From contig USCL01000054.1 of NCBI GenBank assembly GCA_900553145.1, forward strand, positions 1-16,408: a stretch of DNA of 16,408 nt. Reading direction: 5' to 3'. Made by a program: the position numbers and the translations under genes. The notes under the pieces are model-generated. The model saw only the letters and a list, made by a program, of their open reading frames with translations. It did not search any database and had not been told where the DNA came from. Numbering within the stretch: position 1 is the stretch's first letter; the number at the start of each line of letters is the position of its first letter. This DNA comes from an uncultured Desulfovibrio sp. (lineage in GTDB: Bacteria; Desulfobacterota; Desulfovibrionia; Desulfovibrionales; Desulfovibrionaceae). Positions 1 to 7,237 of this stretch are shown here, piece after piece.

Positions 1-735
1 GTACCAGCGCAGGCGTTCCCGTCCGTCCGTGATATAGTCCTCGGGAATATGCGCGGTGAGCCCCAGATTGAGTTCCGTTTCGACCTGCAATGAAACTCCG
101 CCGTTTTTGATTTTGTTGACGGCCTGCTCGAGCATCTCAAGGTACAACTCAAGCCCCACACGTCCCATATGGCCGGATTGCACCTCGCCGAGGATATTTC
201 CGGCGCCACGCAGCCGCAAGTCTTCCATTGCGACCTGAAAGCCTGCCCCCAAGTAATCCATATCAAGGATGATGCGCAGGCGTTCTTTCGTTACAGCCGG
301 CAGCCTTTCCAGATCCGAAACGACGAAACAGGCAAAAGCCTGCCGATCGGAACGCCCCACCCTGCCCCGCAATTGGTACAACTGGCCTAAACCGAAAAGA
401 TGCGCCTGATCGACGATCAGCGTATTGGCCCGCGGAAAATCCAGCCCCGATTCAACAATGGCGGTACAGACCAGAATATCCAACTCCCCATGCCAAAACC
501 CATGCATGGTTTCTTCAAGCTTCTTTTCCGGCAGCTGCCCGTGTGCCATGCCGATACGCGCATTCGGGGCGAGTTCTTTGACGAATTCAACGACCCGCTC
601 CAATCCTTGCACCCGGTTATGGACCCAAAAAACTTGCCCTTCACGGGCCAGCTCACGTTCAATCACCTGCCGGAGCGTTGCCTTATCCCGCTCCAGCAAC
701 GCCGTGGATACAGGCTTGCGGTCCGGGGGAAAGCT
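1..735 (-). pseudogene. mfd: Mfd C-terminal part, out of frame with the upstream portion; truncated by the window edge
   Basis: Reading the minus strand in the frame that ends at base 1 gives an uninterrupted continuation of Mfd with no stop codon. It resumes at PPDRKPVSTALLERDK, just after the frame break. It then shows the second RecA-like domain: IGMAHGQLPEKKLEE, ILVCTAIVESGLDFPRAN, and the motif VI block QLYQLRGRVGRSDRQAF, followed by LRLRGAGNILGEVQSGHMG of the translocation (TRG) region. The residues visible at the left edge (LTAHIPEDYITDGRERLRWY) lead into the C-terminal UvrA-binding domain, which lies outside the window. The intact conservation on both sides of the break suggests the lesion is recent or is a sequence error, because an old pseudogene would show more damage. 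Confidence 0.85.
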
Positions 736-3145
736 CCCGGACTCCGGACATGGATAGTTGGAGCGTCCGGGGGATTGGCGTGGCCGTCAGGGTAAGCGCG
801 TCAACATTCTTTTTGATTTTCTTGAGCTTTTCTTTGTGCCGGACGCCGAAACGCTGTTCTTCGTCAAGGACGAGCAAGCCAAGGTTCGGAAGGATCACGT
901 CATCCGAGAGTAGCCGATGCGTGCCGATGAGGATATCGATTTGTCCGGAGGCCGCCGCTTTGAGCACTTCCTTCTGCTTGGCCGAAGAAACGAAACGGCT
1001 CAACAAGCCGACATTGATCGCAAAGCCCGAGAGCCGGGAACGGAACGTCTGGTAATGTTGTTCGGCAAGGACCGTCGTAGGGCACAGCAGAGCAACCTGA
1101 CGCCCTTCCGATGCGGCCCTGAACGCCGCCCGCAAGGCCACTTCCGTCTTGCCGAATCCCACGTCCCCGCACACGAGCCGATCCATGGGTTCGGGCTTTT
1201 CCATATCAGCCAGAACGTCCTGTATGGCCTTTGCCTGATCCGGGGTTTCCTCAAATCCGAAGGACGCTTCAAATTCGCGGTACAATTCCCCGAGCGGAGG
1301 ATACCGGAATCCTTTGGCCACTTTGCGCCACGCATACATTTCGATCAGGTCTTCGGCGATTTTCTCAATGGCTTTGCGGGCTTTTTCTTTGCCGGACTGC
1401 CAAGCCCCCCCGCCTAGACGATCCAGCGAAGGCTGCGCTTCCCCGCTACCCTTAAAGCGTTGGATGAGGGAGAGCCGATCCACGGGAACGTAGAGCCGGT
1501 CATCACCGGAATAGTGCAGCAGTAGAAAGTCATTGGCGGTATTGCCCGTCTCCATGCGCAACAGGCCGCCAAAGCGGGCAATGCCGTAATCCCGGTGGAC
1601 CAGCAGATCGCCGGGCTTCAGTTCGTCATACCGATCAAGCCCTTTGAAGGCTCCGGTAGGAACACGGCGGCTTTTTTCCGCATGCGGCTGTAGGATATCC
1701 TCGCCGAGTATGAGGCTTTGATCCCAAATCAGGTCAGCACCGGCGCGGAACGGCGCCACCAATGCGAACAGCCCGTGCTGTTCCTGCGAATACCGCAGCA
1801 GAGGGGATAATCCGTCCTGAGAGGCCAGATTCAAAAACTTCGTACGGCTCTTTTCCGAAGCAAAGCATAGGATGGTTTGCCGCTTATCGTTCTGCCATCG
1901 CTTAAGCGCTTGAACCAGCGTCTGCCAAGGGCGATCCTGCTCTGCCGCCGAGGGGAACAGCTCCGCAAACGAAGAAAGGCTCCGCTCCGGCAAATCATGA
2001 ATGCCTTTGGCGACGCCCATTACCAATGGTTCTGCATGGACACAGGCGAAATGCCCGCAAACGCTCTCCACGTCGCCAGCTTCGCGCATGGCCAAACGCT
2101 GCGGCTGAGGGCGGCCCTCCACATCCTGCGCTTCAAACGCTTCCGTCCAAGCCCGTTCCGCTGACGACAGCGCATCCCGGAGATCGGCCCCCCCCGGCAG
2201 GACCCATACGGTATCCTCGGGAAGCCATGCTTCCAGATTGGTCGCCGTATCATAGCAGCAGCCCGGCAACAAACGGAAATCGCCTTGCTCCAGCAGGCGT
2301 GTCAGCCCGAACCGTTCGTTCTCGGTCAACATGTTTTGCTGGAACAGGCTCTTCCAACGGGCCTGCATCTTCGCCTGATCGGCGGGAGCCTGCCGAATGG
2401 GCGAGACGGGAAGGACCCGTATTTCGGAAAGATTCGCTTTCGAACGTTGACTTACAGGATCGAAAAGGCGGATTTCCTCTATGAGATCCCCAAAGAAGTC
2501 AAGGCGTACGGGCTTGTCGTAACCAGGAGGCATGATGTCGAGGATATCGCCGCGTCTGGCGATCTCCCCCGGATTCGAGACCATGGAAACGCGCTCGTAG
2601 CCCCATTCAACCGCCTGTTCGAGTATCATATCCAGCGAAACGTCTTCACCCCGTATGAGGCTCAACTCCCGGTTCTCGAAGAAATCCAGAGGCACCAGCT
2701 TGGGGAGCAGATTGTCGGCGGTCAGAATGAGCCCTTTGGCCTGTCCGCTGTGCAGGGCGTACAGGGCGGCTAAGCGCTCCGTCCAACCTTCACGGTTGGC
2801 CGAACGAGGCGAAAACGGGGGCAGAGACGCCCAGCCTCCCGGATCAAGAGTATCCGGTAAAAAATCACCACTCGATTGCTCGGGAGAGAAAAGCCTCATC
2901 AGGGCGCGCGCGATGAGCAGCTCATCCCGGTTTTTTACGACCCAAGCCATGCCCCGGCCCTGCTGAAGCACATCCACGCAAAGCCGCGCCTGCGTGGCCA
3001 GACCCGCGCGCGCAACCTCTATCCGCCCCGCCTTGAGACGGGCGAGCTCAGTCATCACATCTGCAAACACGAAATACCTCGTCAACCATTGAGCGCTATC
3101 CTCAACATCACACAGGACCAATGAAGCTTTCCATCCGATTGTCAA
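683..3145 (-). CDS. mfd: Mfd transcription-repair coupling factor, N-terminal and motor-domain part (frame broken)
   Basis: Mfd removes RNA polymerase stalled at DNA lesions and recruits UvrA for nucleotide excision repair. This frame gives 820 residues. A UvrB-like module lies in the first ~350 residues (for example GEIARRGDILDIMPPG near 193-208). The RNA-polymerase-interaction domain follows at about 505-565 (KPGDLLVHRDYGIARFGG). The translocase has Walker A GDVGFGKTEVA near 660-670, the DEEQ box at 761-764 and TATPIPRT near 787-794. After RELS (~803-806) the frame runs into unrelated residues and stops at 683, while the proper continuation lies in another frame down to base 1. The start at 3145 is a TTG with no good ribosome site. 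The in-frame ATG at 3055 (MTELARLKAG) looks more family-like, giving about 790 residues here. Intact Mfd is about 1150 residues. Either this copy is a pseudogene or the assembly has an error. Confidence 0.9.
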   Translation of the reverse strand: MTIGWKASLVLCDVEDSAQWLTRYFVFADVMTELARLKAGRIEVARAGLATQARLCVDVLQQGRGMAWVVKNRDELLIARALMRLFSPEQSSGDFLPDTLDPGGWASLPPFSPRSANREGWTERLAALYALHSGQAKGLILTADNLLPKLVPLDFFENRELSLIRGEDVSLDMILEQAVEWGYERVSMVSNPGEIARRGDILDIMPPGYDKPVRLDFFGDLIEEIRLFDPVSQRSKANLSEIRVLPVSPIRQAPADQAKMQARWKSLFQQNMLTENERFGLTRLLEQGDFRLLPGCCYDTATNLEAWLPEDTVWVLPGGADLRDALSSAERAWTEAFEAQDVEGRPQPQRLAMREAGDVESVCGHFACVHAEPLVMGVAKGIHDLPERSLSSFAELFPSAAEQDRPWQTLVQALKRWQNDKRQTILCFASEKSRTKFLNLASQDGLSPLLRYSQEQHGLFALVAPFRAGADLIWDQSLILGEDILQPHAEKSRRVPTGAFKGLDRYDELKPGDLLVHRDYGIARFGGLLRMETGNTANDFLLLHYSGDDRLYVPVDRLSLIQRFKGSGEAQPSLDRLGGGAWQSGKEKARKAIEKIAEDLIEMYAWRKVAKGFRYPPLGELYREFEASFGFEETPDQAKAIQDVLADMEKPEPMDRLVCGDVGFGKTEVALRAAFRAASEGRQVALLCPTTVLAEQHYQTFRSRLSGFAINVGLLSRFVSSAKQKEVLKAAASGQIDILIGTHRLLSDDVILPNLGLLVLDEEQRFGVRHKEKLKKIKKNVDALTLTATPIPRTLQLSMSGVRELSPGPQACIHGVAGAG

Positions 3146-3366
3146 CCCCCGCCCGTATTGCCGTCCGGTGGACGCTCAACGAAAGGAGAAATCTGCCATT
3201 CCCAAGAGTGCCATAAGGATAAAGGAATACCGCGGCATGCCGGCTAAGAACCTCTACAGTTTCCTACCCAAAGGCAAGCGTATCCGGAGGCGATCAAACG
3301 GACTTTTCAATCCAAGGCATCCTCTTGGGAGGCACACGAATCACACATTCACAGTGCAAGGCAAAA
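3146..3366. other. Gap between mfd and the M24 peptidase gene; nothing clear
   Basis: Both flanking genes are on the minus strand, so this gap is downstream of the peptidase and upstream of mfd. I see no strong terminator hairpin. Read on the minus strand, a TTGACA (3145-3140) could serve as a -35 box, but no acceptable -10 lies 16-18 bases away. A possible 71-codon plus-strand reading frame (3168-3383) lacks a ribosome site and family features. The mfd promoter is not resolved. Confidence 0.4.
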
Positions 3367-4590
3367 TCAACCAATCAGGATGATGCCCTTTGACGTCCCC
3401 GTAAGCGGCAGGGCCCCGGATGCGGTAATTTCCAGCGTATGCTCAAGGCCGACCATCCCCGTGCCGGGAATGCCGATCTTCGGCTCAATGGCCACGACCA
3501 TTCCCTGTTCCAGCGGGGCGGTAAAGCCTTTGGCGAACACCGGGGTTTCGTCGACGGTCAGCCCTATGCCGTGCCCCAAGAACGGCACTTTATCGCGTCC
3601 CAACCCCATAAAGCCTTCCATTTGCCCCTCTCTCTGGGCAAGCGTGCAAGCCTCCGCCCAAATCTGTGCCGGAACGGCCCCCGGCCTTAACGCGGCTACG
3701 GCTTGTTCAAAGATCTCAACGCACACGGCATGTGCCCTTCGGATCGGCTCGGGGATCGTACCGGCAGCACCACTCCAGTACACCTGCGTCCTATCCGTAT
3801 TGTACCCCTCAACATTGAACCCCATGTCGATGGAAAGCAACGCACGCTCTTGCCAAAGGCGGTCGGGGCTTCCCATGAAAGGAACGGCCGGGCATATGCC
3901 CTTGCAGCCGAGGGGGCCGTTGTAATAGGTAGGATAAATGCCGGACGTCCCAGCCGAGGCATAGCCGAAAAAGTTTTCTTCACCGTGCGCGTTCATCCGT
4001 AATATGCCGCTCCCGCCACACGCGAACACGGCTTCCACATATTCTTTGGCGACATCGAATTCACTCATGCCGGGATGTATGCGTTCAGGAAGCATTTCAT
4101 CCAAAACGTTCGCATGCAGTGCCCCGCAGCGGCGAAGTTTTGCGAGTTCCCATTCGGACTTTACGGATCGGGCTTGAGCAAGGACGGCATCACAGGAATC
4201 GAACCGCACGCCCTCCATCCGGCTTTGCAGCATTTCCGCCATTGACCAGTTGAACCCGTTTTTGTCGACGGCAATGACAGAAGAAAGCGGGCTTCCGCAC
4301 TCGGCGCAGAGTGATGCGACTTCTTTATACGATTTGAAGGAAAGGATGTGGCGCAAGGGGGATTCCATCCGCGCCCGCTCCACTCCCTTACGGAGCAATA
4401 AAACGGGGTCTCCCTCAAGGGGCAACCATACAAGCCCCCAGCCCAGCGTCCCCGTCAGATAATAAATGCCGAGCCGGGAGGCGACGAGCATCCCTCCCGC
4501 ATCAGGAGCGAGCGCACGCAACAGACGGCGGCAGCGGGCATATCGGAACGCGATCTCTTCAAGAGGCAATACATCAGGACTCGGCATCAT
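3367..4590 (-). CDS. M24-family metallopeptidase (Xaa-Pro dipeptidase-like)
   Basis: A 407-residue protein with a creatinase-type N-terminal domain (about 10-135) and an M24 'pita-bread' catalytic domain (about 145-400). The five expected metal ligands are visible: D255 in SIDMGFNVEGYNTDRTQ, D266 in the same motif, H340 in FLGHGIGLTVDETP, E369 in VVAIEPK and E383 in GLEHTLEI. Family members cut dipeptides or peptides with proline in the second position and act in the cytoplasm; no signal peptide is seen. The start ATG at 4590 follows AAGGAGAG at good spacing, and a second ATG follows directly. It is upstream of mfd on the same strand, but about 220 bases separate them, so co-transcription is uncertain. 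It could be annotated as Xaa-Pro aminopeptidase or dipeptidase (PepQ-like); the exact substrate cannot be read from the sequence. Confidence 0.92.
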   Translation of the reverse strand: MMPSPDVLPLEEIAFRYARCRRLLRALAPDAGGMLVASRLGIYYLTGTLGWGLVWLPLEGDPVLLLRKGVERARMESPLRHILSFKSYKEVASLCAECGSPLSSVIAVDKNGFNWSMAEMLQSRMEGVRFDSCDAVLAQARSVKSEWELAKLRRCGALHANVLDEMLPERIHPGMSEFDVAKEYVEAVFACGGSGILRMNAHGEENFFGYASAGTSGIYPTYYNGPLGCKGICPAVPFMGSPDRLWQERALLSIDMGFNVEGYNTDRTQVYWSGAAGTIPEPIRRAHAVCVEIFEQAVAALRPGAVPAQIWAEACTLAQREGQMEGFMGLGRDKVPFLGHGIGLTVDETPVFAKGFTAPLEQGMVVAIEPKIGIPGTGMVGLEHTLEITASGALPLTGTSKGIILIG

Positions 4591-4620
4591 CAGCTCTCCT
4601 TCACTACGGCATGTGCGTTT

Positions 4621-4640
4621 GGTTCCGTTTCTATGGAACC
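4621..4640. repeat. Inverted repeat upstream of the M24 peptidase gene
   Basis: GGTTCC at 4621-4626 is matched by GGAACC at 4635-4640 with an 8-base spacer. It lies about 30-50 bases upstream of the peptidase start, a position that would suit an operator or a short 5' leader hairpin. With only 6 bp per arm, chance is possible. Confidence 0.35.
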
Positions 4641-4707
4641 TTTGAAAGGTTACCCGTTGGAATTTTCCTCATTTTTGCTCTTATTGCAACAGCGTATCTG
4701 AAAAGTG

Positions 4708-4830
4708 ACCTATAATCCGGTGGAAAGGATTTTTGTTTGAGGTTGTTTTGGAGTAAGTAATGGCTAGTGTGAAATTAACATAATATAAATATCTATGAGC
4801 TATTATAGGCACTCAAAAAAACCTATAATC
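4708..4830. repeat. Repeated CCTATAAT motif (two direct copies, one inverted)
   Basis: ACCTATAATC occurs identically at 4708-4717 and 4821-4830. The reverse complement ATTATAGG occurs at 4802-4809, forming an 8-bp inverted repeat with 4822-4829 around a 12-base A-rich loop. The core contains TATAAT, so part of the repetition may be promoter -10 sequence. The flanking CC makes a regulator site another possibility. Confidence 0.5.
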
Positions 4831-4893
4831 ATTTGCAAAAAAAGTCCTTCCCCTAATTCTCCAATGGAAGGTTCTCTTCCAAAAACCTTTTCG

Positions 4894-4922
4894 TTGCCTT
4901 TATTGCCATAACCAACTAAACT
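4894..4922 (+). promoter_or_regulatory. Probable promoter of the CoA-binding / YkgJ gene pair
   Basis: TTGCCT (4894-4899) and TAAACT (4917-4922) are separated by exactly 17 bases, each matching four of six sigma-70 consensus positions. Transcription would begin near 4929, leaving a leader of about 20 bases that contains the GAGG ribosome site (4941-4944) before the ATG at 4951. Confidence 0.5.
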
Positions 4923-4950
4923 TTTCTGCACTCTTTTTGTGAGGTCCACC

Positions 4951-5376
4951 ATGTTACAGACATTTCTTTCCGACGACAGGATGCGCGCTCTTTTGACCCA
5001 ATCCCGCACAATCGCTGTCGTTGGCGCAAAAGATAAGGAAGGCCAGCCTGTTGACCGCGTCGGGAGATACCTTATCCAAGCCGGTTATCAGGTGATCCCG
5101 GTTCACCCCGTCCGCAAGGATGTCTGGGGGCTGCAAACCTACCCCTCGCTCGCGGACGTGCCCTTCCCCATCGACATCGTCAATGTATTCCGGGCTCCTC
5201 AATATTGCCCTGAACATGCGCGGGAGGCAGTGGCGCTCTCCCCCCTGCCCCGACTGTTTTGGATGCAGCAAGGCATCGTAAGCCCTGAAGCCGCCGCTAT
5301 CGCCGGGAAGGCGGGAATCGCCGTTATTGAAGATTTGTGCATTATGGTTGAACACAAACGCCTTCTAGGAAACTGA
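4951..5376 (+). CDS. CoA-binding domain protein (YccU/CoA_binding_2 type)
   Basis: A 141-residue single-domain protein. The Rossmann-like CoA-binding fold is visible: a beta strand and glycine turn TIAVVGAKDKEGQPVDRVGR (about 20-39), then YLIQAGYQVIPVHP (40-53), and the C-terminal WMQQGIVSPEAAAIAGKAGI (104-123) leading to EDLCIMVEHKRL. The family resembles the CoA-binding domain of succinyl-CoA synthetase, but these stand-alone proteins have no firmly assigned reaction. I chose the ATG at 4951 because GAGG lies seven bases before it; a GTG at 4939 is in frame but has no ribosome site. It is the first gene of a pair with the YkgJ-type gene four bases downstream, so the two are likely co-transcribed and translationally coupled. 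Confidence 0.9.
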   Translation: MLQTFLSDDRMRALLTQSRTIAVVGAKDKEGQPVDRVGRYLIQAGYQVIPVHPVRKDVWGLQTYPSLADVPFPIDIVNVFRAPQYCPEHAREAVALSPLPRLFWMQQGIVSPEAAAIAGKAGIAVIEDLCIMVEHKRLLGN

Positions 5377-5380
5377 GATC

Positions 5381-5842
5381 ATGAAGAAAACTGTTTTTGA
5401 CTGCCAGATGTGCGGTCAATGCTGCGAAGGGGAAGGCGGTATTGTCCTGAGCCCCAAGGATTTGAAACGTCTTTATGAAGGCCTCAATCTCGAAAAGCAG
5501 GCCTTCCTTGACGCATACGGCGTTTTCCGAAACGGGAAATGGCAAGTGAAGACCGGCGAGGACGGGAACTGTATTTTTTTCCGGGCGGGGCAAAGCTGTA
5601 CCGTTCATGCCATCAAGCCCGATGTCTGCCGGGCATGGCCATTTTTCCGCGGGAATATGGCCGATGCCGAAAGCCTTCATCTTGCCAAAGCGTTTTGCCC
5701 CGGCATACGCCCGGACGCGACCCATGAGGAGTTCGTGGCGGAAGGCCAAAGTTATCTGGAAGAAAACGGGCTCGTGGCTTCTGATCCCCAGCATGAAGGG
5801 CATGCCCTCCTCCCGGTTTCCAAAACGGATTCATCCTTCTAA
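5381..5842 (+). CDS. YkgJ-family cysteine cluster protein
   Basis: A 153-residue cytoplasmic protein of the UPF0153/YkgJ family, whose members carry conserved cysteines thought to bind zinc or an iron-sulfur centre. The motif C8-x2-C11-x2-C14-C15 (CQMCGQCC) opens the protein. Further conserved cysteines are C64 (GNCIFF), C73 and C83 in SCTVHAIKPDVCRAWPF, and C106 (AFCPG), giving eight in all. The biochemical role is unknown in the family. The start ATG lies four bases after the stop of the CoA-binding gene, with AGGA about ten bases upstream, which supports an operon. The last ~35 residues are less conserved in appearance and probably flexible. Confidence 0.88.
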   Translation: MKKTVFDCQMCGQCCEGEGGIVLSPKDLKRLYEGLNLEKQAFLDAYGVFRNGKWQVKTGEDGNCIFFRAGQSCTVHAIKPDVCRAWPFFRGNMADAESLHLAKAFCPGIRPDATHEEFVAEGQSYLEENGLVASDPQHEGHALLPVSKTDSSF

Positions 5843-5853
5843 CCGTCAGGATT

Positions 5854-5880
5854 CCTGCCTAACCTTCCGGGCAGGCTTTA
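5854..5880 (+). terminator. Possible weak terminator after the YkgJ-type gene
   Basis: CCTGCC (5854-5859) pairs with GGCAGG (5870-5875) around a 10-base loop and is followed by CTTTA. The stem is short and the T-run poor, so termination before adk may be partial. Confidence 0.35.
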
Positions 5881-5947
5881 TGCTTCCGCCTCAGATTTTC
5901 TGACGACGCCAGCATTATACGACCTCTTACACAGGAGACTTTGTATC

Positions 5948-6625
5948 ATGAATATTCTTATGTTCGGCCCCAACGGCAGCGGCAAAGGTACGCAGGGAGC
6001 TCTCATCAAGAAGGCGTTCGGCCTGGCTCATATCGAGTCCGGGGCCATTTTCCGCGAGCACGTGGGCGGCGGAACCGAACTCGGCAAAAAGGCCAAGGAA
6101 TACATGGATCGCGGGGAACTCGTCCCTGACTCCATCACCATCCCCATGGTTCTCGAAACGTTGAAGGCCAAAGGGGCCGACGGCTGGTTGCTTGATGGTT
6201 TTCCCCGCAATATCGCTCAGGCCGAACAGTTGCACAAAGCGATGCAGGAACAGGGCATGAAGCTTGACTATGTGGTGGAAATCGACCTTCCCCGCAACAT
6301 CGCCCGCGATCGCATCATGGGCCGCCGCGTGTGCAAGAACGACGGCAACCACCCCAACAACATCTTTATTGATGCCATCAAGCCAGACGGCAACGTCTGC
6401 CGCGTCTGTGGCGGCGAGCTCACGGCCCGGGCCGACGATCAGGATGAAACCGCGATCAACAAGCGCCACGACATTTACTACGACACCAAGACGGGGACGC
6501 TGGCCGCTGCCCATTATTTCAAAGCGTTGGCCGAAAAAGGCGAAACCAAGTATATCGTCCTCAATGGTCAGGGCACGATCGAAAGCATCAAGGAAACGCT
6601 CATCAAGGAACTGGGGCTGAACTAA
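5948..6625 (+). CDS. adk: Adenylate kinase, Desulfovibrio-type metal-binding form
   Basis: Adenylate kinase interconverts ATP + AMP and 2 ADP in the cytoplasm. The 225-residue protein has the P-loop GPNGSGKGTQ (7-16), the AMP-binding segment (SGAIFREH, about 31-38), DGFPRN (83-88) and a long LID domain. In the LID, C129, H135, C151 and C154 form C-x5-H-x15-C-x2-C. This is the spacing and numbering described for the D. gigas enzyme, which binds zinc, cobalt or iron there. The arginines expected after the LID are present (RADDQDETAINKR). The ATG follows AGGAGA at good spacing. The gene appears to be a single-gene unit: about 100 bases separate it from the gene before, and a strong terminator follows. 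Confidence 0.97.
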   Translation: MNILMFGPNGSGKGTQGALIKKAFGLAHIESGAIFREHVGGGTELGKKAKEYMDRGELVPDSITIPMVLETLKAKGADGWLLDGFPRNIAQAEQLHKAMQEQGMKLDYVVEIDLPRNIARDRIMGRRVCKNDGNHPNNIFIDAIKPDGNVCRVCGGELTARADDQDETAINKRHDIYYDTKTGTLAAAHYFKALAEKGETKYIVLNGQGTIESIKETLIKELGLN

Positions 6626-6641
6626 CCCTTTATCCCCGACG

Positions 6642-6690
6642 CAACAGGCTGGCCGAAGTGTTACCGCTCGGCCAGCCTGTTGTTTGTTTC
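6642..6690 (+). terminator. Rho-independent terminator of adk
   Basis: A perfect 15-bp stem (6642-6656 with 6668-6682, arms beginning CAACAGGCTGG and ending CCAGCCTGTTG) encloses an 11-base loop and is followed by TTTGTTTC. The T-rich tail lies on the plus strand, so it mainly ends adk transcripts, but the hairpin also sits between two converging genes. Confidence 0.9.
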
Positions 6691-6707
6691 AAGAGAGATA
6701 AGCTGGT

Positions 6708-7136
6708 TTATGGGAAGGCCATAAGCATTTCAGCATGGCCGGTCATTTCTTCAACCTGCCCACCAACCACACGGAAACCATTTTTCCGATAAAAAGCGAC
6801 CGCCCGTTCGTTTTCCGCATATACGGAAAGCTCCAGCGTGCCGCGCATTTTCTTCGCTAACGACAAGAAGCGGGACCCTACCCCATTCCCTTGATGCGCA
6901 GGGGCGACAAAGAGCGCAGCAAGATAGTCATCCACAAAAGCCATGAAGGCTATAACGTCCCCCGTAGCCGCATCCTCATCCACAATGATTTCGCTTAACG
7001 GGAGATACAACGTCCGCATGGCATCGGCCTTCTCTCTCCAGTATGCTTTGTCAATGAAAGAATGTGATTGGATGGATGCCTCCAGCCATATTCGGATAAC
7101 CGCTTCCGTGTCTTCTTCCTTAAATGCCCGGATCAT
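6708..7136 (-). CDS. GNAT-family N-acetyltransferase (YjaB-like)
   Basis: A 142-residue single-domain acyltransferase that would use acetyl-CoA to modify an amine; the substrate is unknown. The acetyl-CoA pyrophosphate loop is visible as LFVAPAHQGNGVGSRFL, with QGNGVG at 82-87. The C-terminal motif is SVYAENERAVAFYRKNGF (about 104-121), with the usual tyrosine near 116. The overall pattern (WLEASIQSHSFI early, DDYLAALFV in the centre) resembles the E. coli YjaB type. The start ATG at 7136 follows GGAGGG directly. It is transcribed away from the tetrapyrrole operon, with about 100 bases between the two starts, so the intergenic region must serve both directions. Confidence 0.88.
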   Translation of the reverse strand: MIRAFKEEDTEAVIRIWLEASIQSHSFIDKAYWREKADAMRTLYLPLSEIIVDEDAATGDVIAFMAFVDDYLAALFVAPAHQGNGVGSRFLSLAKKMRGTLELSVYAENERAVAFYRKNGFRVVGGQVEEMTGHAEMLMAFP

Positions 7137-7159
7137 CTTCCCTCCATATGCGCCAGACA

Positions 7160-7175
7160 GGGGCCGGCAGGCCCC
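7160..7175. repeat. Inverted repeat in the divergent promoter region
   Basis: GGGGCC (7160-7165) and GGCCCC (7170-7175) form a tight GC-only hairpin with the 4-base loop GGCA. It sits just upstream of the promoter for the tetrapyrrole operon and the start of the acetyltransferase gene, so it could be an operator; this is inferred from position only. Confidence 0.35.
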
Positions 7176-7188
7176 ATCCCCTTATCTG

Positions 7189-7217
7189 TGGACGAAGGGG
7201 CTTGGCCGTGCTATACT
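7189..7217 (+). promoter_or_regulatory. Promoter of the tetrapyrrole operon (extended -10)
   Basis: TGGACG (7189-7194) lies 17 bases before TATACT (7212-7217). TATACT is preceded by TG one base upstream (TGCTATACT), which makes an extended -10 element. The predicted start of transcription is near 7224, only about 14 bases before the ATG at 7238 and 47 before the ATG at 7271. Confidence 0.65.
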
Positions 7218-7237
7218 TGATGATTCGTAGGTTACGA

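Larger units (their letters stand above)
4591..4950. other. AT-rich divergent intergenic region
   Basis: This gap separates the minus-strand peptidase gene from the plus-strand CoA-binding-protein gene, so promoters for both should lie here. It is markedly more AT-rich than the genes on either side. It contains a GGTTCC/GGAACC inverted repeat (4621-4640), three copies of CCTATAAT in mixed orientation (4709-4829), a small hairpin TGGAAG-GTTCT-CTTCCA (4865-4881) and a plausible promoter for the rightward gene (4894-4922). No convincing gene is present. A promoter for the leftward peptidase gene was not resolved; a TTGCAA near 4684-4689 may be part of it. Confidence 0.6.

Noticed and set aside
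3117..3145. TTGACA on the minus strand as a full mfd promoter
   Set aside because: The hexamer is perfect, but the bases 16-18 further on (ATTGGT and neighbours) make a poor -10 box.
3168..3383. A 71-codon plus-strand frame in the gap before mfd
   Set aside because: It begins with GTG, has no ribosome site, overlaps the end of the peptidase gene and has a basic, unstructured composition without family resemblance.
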